From JBBRVW01 sp038246545 (GTDB lineage Bacteria; Actinomycetota; Actinomycetes; JACCUZ01), in contig JBBRVW010000005.1 of the NCBI GenBank assembly GCA_038246545.1, positions 1-64,000 on the forward strand: a DNA stretch of 64,000 bases. Direction: 5' to 3'. Within the stretch, counting starts at the first letter, position 1. Each line of letters begins with the position of its first letter. The notes beneath the pieces were generated by a model. The model did no database searches. It saw only the letters and a program-made list of their open reading frames with translations, and was not told the origin of the DNA. The position numbers and the translations under genes were made by a program. This document shows positions 60,747 to 64,000 of the stretch, piece by piece.

Positions 60747-61526
60747 GTGACCGACCTGTTCTCGCTTGCCGGCGAGAAGGTCCTGGTCACCGGCAGCTCG
60801 TCCGGCCTGGGTGCAGCGGTGGCCGGGATGCTGGCCGAGGCCGGCGCCACTGTCGCCTGCGCGGCGCGGACGTCGGCAAAGGCCGAGGCGGCCGCCCGGC
60901 TGCTCGTCGGCCGCGGGTTGGCGGCCGTCCCCGTGGTCGCCGACCTCGCCGACGAAGGCCAGGTCGATGCGCTGGTGCCGGCTGCGGTGGAGGCGATGGA
61001 CGGGTTCACCGGCCTGGTCAACGTCGCTGGCGTTCAGCTCAGGAGGCCGGCCGTCGACGTCAGCCGCGACGACCTGCGCGCGATGGTGCACGTCAACCTG
61101 GAGGCGACGTACCTGCTGTGCGCCGCAGCCGGCCGCGTGCTGCTGCCGCAGGGCCGCGGCTCGGTCGTCAACGTCACCTCGCTCACCGCGCAGTTCGGCC
61201 TGCCGTCCCTCTCTGTCTACGGTGCGACCCGCGGCGGCAGCGTGCAGCAGCTGACCCGGGCCTTGGCTGTCGAGTGGGCGCCGTCCGGCGTGCGCGCCAA
61301 CGCGGTGGCTCCCGGCCGGATCCGCACCCCGATGACCGAGGGGCTGTTCGCCGACGACGAGACGCGCGGGTCGTTCGAGCGGCACATCCCGATGGGCCGC
61401 GGCGGCCGGCCGGTCGACGTCGCGGCTGCCGTGCTCTACCTGCTGAGTCCCGCGGCGGCCTACGTCACCGGCCACACGCTGGTCGTCGACGGCGGCTGGT
61501 CCGTGTCCGGCTCCCTCGGCGGCTAG
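60747..61526 (+). CDS. SDR-family protein with Lys-to-Arg change at the catalytic motif
   Basis: This 259-residue SDR has TGSSSGLGAAV and the Ser in NVTSLTA. The normal YxxxK motif reads YGATR (Tyr158, Arg162; codon CGC at 61230-61232). The C-terminal VDGGWSVSG is as usual. Loss of the Lys that lowers the Tyr pKa may weaken or change catalysis. Alternatively Arg may take over that function. It lies ten bases after the first SDR, so the two are probably one operon and could form a hetero-oligomer. Confidence 0.83.
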   Translation: MTDLFSLAGEKVLVTGSSSGLGAAVAGMLAEAGATVACAARTSAKAEAAARLLVGRGLAAVPVVADLADEGQVDALVPAAVEAMDGFTGLVNVAGVQLRRPAVDVSRDDLRAMVHVNLEATYLLCAAAGRVLLPQGRGSVVNVTSLTAQFGLPSLSVYGATRGGSVQQLTRALAVEWAPSGVRANAVAPGRIRTPMTEGLFADDETRGSFERHIPMGRGGRPVDVAAAVLYLLSPAAAYVTGHTLVVDGGWSVSGSLGG

Positions 61527-61579
61527 TGCCCCGGACCCGACAGGCACCGATACGGACAGGCGTCGATCTTGCGCGCCGA

Positions 61580-62539
61580 TCAGTAGGCCCGGAAGTGCCG
61601 CCTGCCCTCGACCGGACGAGTGTTCAGCCGGACCAGGTCGGCAGCCCGTCGGCCGAGGAACGCGAACCGGGTGGCAGCACCCGGCAGCCCGTCGTCCCAG
61701 CCCATCAGCCGGCGCAGAGCGGCCGGCTCCAGGACGTGCTCGTCCCCGAGCTGGTGCCGCCAGGTCTCGTCGGCCGCCACGACGTCGATGGTGTGTTCGT
61801 GCATCTGCGGCCAGCGTTCCGGAAGCTCCGAGTCGGCGTACCGCGGCTGGCCCTCCAGTGACATGTCGGTGCCGTAGACGCCGACCTCGAGACCAGCTGC
61901 CGCGCCGTGGAAGATGCAGGTCGCCAGCCGGTTGCTCACCAGCCGGTCGTGGCCGCCGATCACGTCGAGCTGCCGGTGCAGGAAGTGCTCGGCTCCCGGT
62001 GCGCCGCTGGTACCCCGACCCAGCGTGATGACGGTTGCTCCGACGTCCTCGTAGGCCCGCCGGGTCGCGGTGTCGTCCGCGTCGATCCACTGCAGGCAGA
62101 CCGTGAGCGACCTCCCGTTCTCGCCCTCGGCCAGGTCTCGGGCGTAGTCGGCGTGGCTGCCGACCAGGCGGGTGTGCACCGTCGCGTGGAACGGGAACGC
62201 GATCGTCGACCCGGCACCCGGCGCCCGAGCGGTCGGCCTCGCGTCCGCTGGTCGGCCGGTCATACGCAACAGGTACAACCAGGGTGCGCCGATCGCGCGG
62301 TAGCCGCGGCCACCAAGCTCGCGGCCACGTTCCACGTTGTCGTCGCTCCAGACGAACTTGGGCAGCCGCCGCCAGACGCCGTCGTCCATCCCGATGCCGT
62401 CAAACGGGTTCCACCCGTGCTGCAGCGCGCCGGGCACCCACCGGGCGCGGGTGAACCCTGCGTACTCTGACAGCGTCTGGGCGTGCCCGTAGGCGCGGTT
62501 CTCGGCCTGCAGCACCGAGCCCGGTGACAGCGACAGCAA
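61580..62539 (-). CDS. Uncharacterised protein of the glycan locus (possible glycosyltransferase)
   Basis: This protein of about 319 residues is not recognised. It has no membrane helix or signal. Distinctive stretches are LPKFVWSDDNVERG, RAIGAPWLYLLRM, SHADYARDLAEG and RLVSNRLATCIFHGAAAGLEVGVYGTD. The last reads like a donor-binding loop of GT-B enzymes. A CMP-nonulosonic acid transferase is expected in this locus and none other is recognised, so this is a candidate by inference. The TTG at 62539 is chosen as start because GAGGAGGAT stands eight bases upstream; GTG 62515 is an alternative. Confidence 0.6.
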   Translation of the reverse strand: MLSLSPGSVLQAENRAYGHAQTLSEYAGFTRARWVPGALQHGWNPFDGIGMDDGVWRRLPKFVWSDDNVERGRELGGRGYRAIGAPWLYLLRMTGRPADARPTARAPGAGSTIAFPFHATVHTRLVGSHADYARDLAEGENGRSLTVCLQWIDADDTATRRAYEDVGATVITLGRGTSGAPGAEHFLHRQLDVIGGHDRLVSNRLATCIFHGAAAGLEVGVYGTDMSLEGQPRYADSELPERWPQMHEHTIDVVAADETWRHQLGDEHVLEPAALRRLMGWDDGLPGAATRFAFLGRRAADLVRLNTRPVEGRRHFRAY

Positions 62540-62547
62540 CGGAACAG

Positions 62548-62556
62548 ATCCTCCTC
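62548..62556 (-). promoter_or_regulatory. Ribosome-binding site that decides the TTG start of the 61580-62539 gene
   Basis: The minus strand reads GAGGAGGAT, eight bases before the TTG at 62539. No ATG or GTG in this frame has comparable support. Confidence 0.55.
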
Positions 62557-62632
62557 GCGGGCGCTGCGCGCCCTGGTGGCGACTGACGGTGTAGCGATGT
62601 GTGGTGCGGACGGGCGAGCGGGAGGGATCTGG

Positions 62633-64000
62633 ATGGCCGACGAGTCCGCCGACGGAACCCCTGACGCCCTGAGCGGGACCGACGCGACGGCCTCCCTGGG
62701 CGACGGTCGTCGCGAGTTCGCCGCCTCCGCGTCGACCTACTCGCTGATCGTCGCCGCGCAGCTGCTCGCGCCGGTGCTCGTGACCCCGTTCCTGACCCGT
62801 TCGCTGTCTGTCGACGAGTTCGGTCAGAGCATACTGACGGTCGTCCTGGCGCAGGTCGTGGCGATCGTGCTCAACGCCGGGTTCCCCACCGCCGTCTCCC
62901 GGCTCTACTTCCGCAGCGACCACGACTCGGCCGCCGCTCGCGCGCTCGTGTCCCGCGCGGTGCTCGTCATCGTCGTGCTGGGGGCGGTCGCTGCCGCGCT
63001 GCTCGTCTGGTCGGCCGATGCCTGGCTGGGGCTGCCGGTCCGCCTCGTCCTGCTCGCCGCCCTCGGAGCTGTCCTGCTGGCGGTGTTCGAGGTCGACCAG
63101 GCACTCATGCGCAGCCGCCGCCAGTCCGGCGCCTTCGCGCTGTGGACGGTCGTCGCTCTGGTCTTCAGCCAGCTCATGGGCATGCTGGCCGTGCTCGCCG
63201 GCGGGGGTGCCGCGGCGTTCGTCACCGGCTGGGTCGTCGGCACCGGGCTCGGCACGCTCGGCTCGCTGCTCGTCGTTCGACCCCTGCTCGCCGGCGGCCC
63301 GAGGGCAGCCGCGCAGTTCGGCGAGGCACTGCGGATCGGCCTGCCCTCGGCGGCGTACGCCACGGTGCTCACCTCGCTGACCTACGTCGACCGCTTCGTG
63401 CTGTCGTCGCTGCACGGACCGGACGCGGCCGGCCGCTACCAGCTGGCGTACACCGTCGGCGGGGCGACCGTCGCCGCTCTCGGTGCCGTGAACCTGGCCT
63501 GGGGACCGGAGGTGCTGCGGTCGCTGCGCGCCGGACCCGCATTCCTCGCGGCGACTACCTCCGACATCGCTCTCGGGATGGTCGTGCTGGTCGGCGCCGG
63601 GGTGGCGCTCGCGCCCGTGGGCGTCGCGATCCTGGCGCCGCCGACGTACGACCGGTCCGGGATCACCGTGGCCGCCTGTCTGCTGCTGCCGCTCGGTGCG
63701 CTGCAGGTGCTGCACTACTCCCGCACGCACCTGCTCACGTGGCACGGCCGGCTCACGGCGCTCGCGCCGCTCTCTGCGGTGGTGGCGGCGGTGCACCTTG
63801 CGGGCAACCTGGTGCTCGACCGGGACCACCCGCTGGCGGGGCCGCCCGTGGTGGCGCTTGTCTCGTTCAGCCTGCTCGCGGCGCTTCTGGTCCTGCTCGC
63901 GCGCGGCGGCCCCGGGGAGGGTGTCCCCGGCGTGGTCTGGTTGGCAACCGGCGCGTCGATGGCGGTCGGGGTGGCGGGGTCGTGGGCGACCGCTGCCGAC
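62633..64000 (+). CDS. Wzx/MATE-type polysaccharide flippase (3' end outside window)
   Basis: The reading frame stays open for 456 codons to the window edge. After about 30 polar residues it shows at least ten hydrophobic helices. LLAPVLVTPFLTRSLSVDEFG is close to the conserved start of Wzx/RfbX-like polysaccharide transporters. It also has SLTYVDRFVLSSLHG and AGRYQLAYTVGG. GGGAGGGA at 62620-62627 supports ATG 62633. It should move an undecaprenyl-linked repeat unit across the membrane. Together with Wzm/Wzt upstream it implies two export routes or products. Confidence 0.85.
   Translation, partial: MADESADGTPDALSGTDATASLGDGRREFAASASTYSLIVAAQLLAPVLVTPFLTRSLSVDEFGQSILTVVLAQVVAIVLNAGFPTAVSRLYFRSDHDSAAARALVSRAVLVIVVLGAVAAALLVWSADAWLGLPVRLVLLAALGAVLLAVFEVDQALMRSRRQSGAFALWTVVALVFSQLMGMLAVLAGGGAAAFVTGWVVGTGLGTLGSLLVVRPLLAGGPRAAAQFGEALRIGLPSAAYATVLTSLTYVDRFVLSSLHGPDAAGRYQLAYTVGGATVAALGAVNLAWGPEVLRSLRAGPAFLAATTSDIALGMVVLVGAGVALAPVGVAILAPPTYDRSGITVAACLLLPLGALQVLHYSRTHLLTWHGRLTALAPLSAVVAAVHLAGNLVLDRDHPLAGPPVVALVSFSLLAALLVLLARGGPGEGVPGVVWLATGASMAVGVAGSWATAAD

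Noticed and set aside
62540..63829. N-terminal extension of the minus-strand gene ending at 61580
   Set aside because: The frame stays open but runs antisense to the flippase and reads as Arg/His/Gly-rich shadow sequence. A good ribosome site supports the start at 62539.

Overview
The window is very GC-rich, with GTG starts almost as common as ATG and many GTGA/ATGA stop-start overlaps. Its first half has the classic actinobacterial layout near the chromosome origin. The order is gyrB-gyrA-DUF3566-tRNA-Ile-DLW39-tRNA-Ala, then cyclophilin, rhomboid, crgA, DUF881, sortase E and pabA/trpG, then pknB-pknA-pbpA-rodA-pstP-fhaB-fhaA and tRNA-Leu. This fits a filamentous or coccoid actinomycete (Streptomyces- or Nocardioides-like). 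The genus cannot be fixed from the sequence alone.

Layout. 1-8.8 kb: DNA gyrase, two tRNAs, small conserved proteins, a peptidyl-prolyl isomerase, a rhomboid-like protease and a thiolase. 8.8-11.7 kb: a short convergent spacer with three DnaA-box-like motifs, then crgA, a DUF881 protein, a class E sortase, a 52-residue membrane protein and a glutamine amidotransferase. 11.7-20.5 kb: a minus-strand operon for phospho-signalling and cell-wall growth (fhaA, fhaB, pstP, rodA, pbpA and two PASTA kinases). 20.7-27.8 kb: tRNA-Leu, an ASCH protein, a CAP-domain secreted protein, an Fpg/Nei glycosylase, a DUF4012 protein and a secreted 5'-nucleotidase, ended by a strong bidirectional hairpin.

27.8 kb to the end is one large surface-glycan locus. 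rmlC, rmlA and rmlD make dTDP-L-rhamnose (rmlB is not here). A run of glycosyltransferases, a Wzm/Wzt-type ABC exporter and a 1195-residue methyltransferase-GT2-GT4 fusion follow. At about 40.8-46.2 kb there is a patch with looser codon use. It holds a polytopic membrane protein, two GT2 enzymes, a relic of a third GT2 and a probable dTDP-rhamnose 4-epimerase. From 47.3 kb pseB and pseC start a nonulosonic acid (pseudaminic/legionaminic-type sugar) pathway. pseG and a NeuB-family synthase are also present. So is a cytidylyltransferase fused to a class III aminotransferase.

The nonulosonic part is the most unusual region. Its synthase carries sialic/legionaminic-type motifs although the upstream enzymes are pseudaminic-type, and no PseH acetyltransferase is visible. 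Tightly coupled to the core genes are a GH57-like protein, an IolB/KduI-like cupin, an ATP-grasp ligase and two short-chain dehydrogenases. One of these dehydrogenases has Arg in place of the catalytic Lys. Together they suggest an unusual CMP-activated C9 sugar or a derivative of one. An uncharacterised protein (possible transferase) and a Wzx-like flippase running off the right edge close the window.
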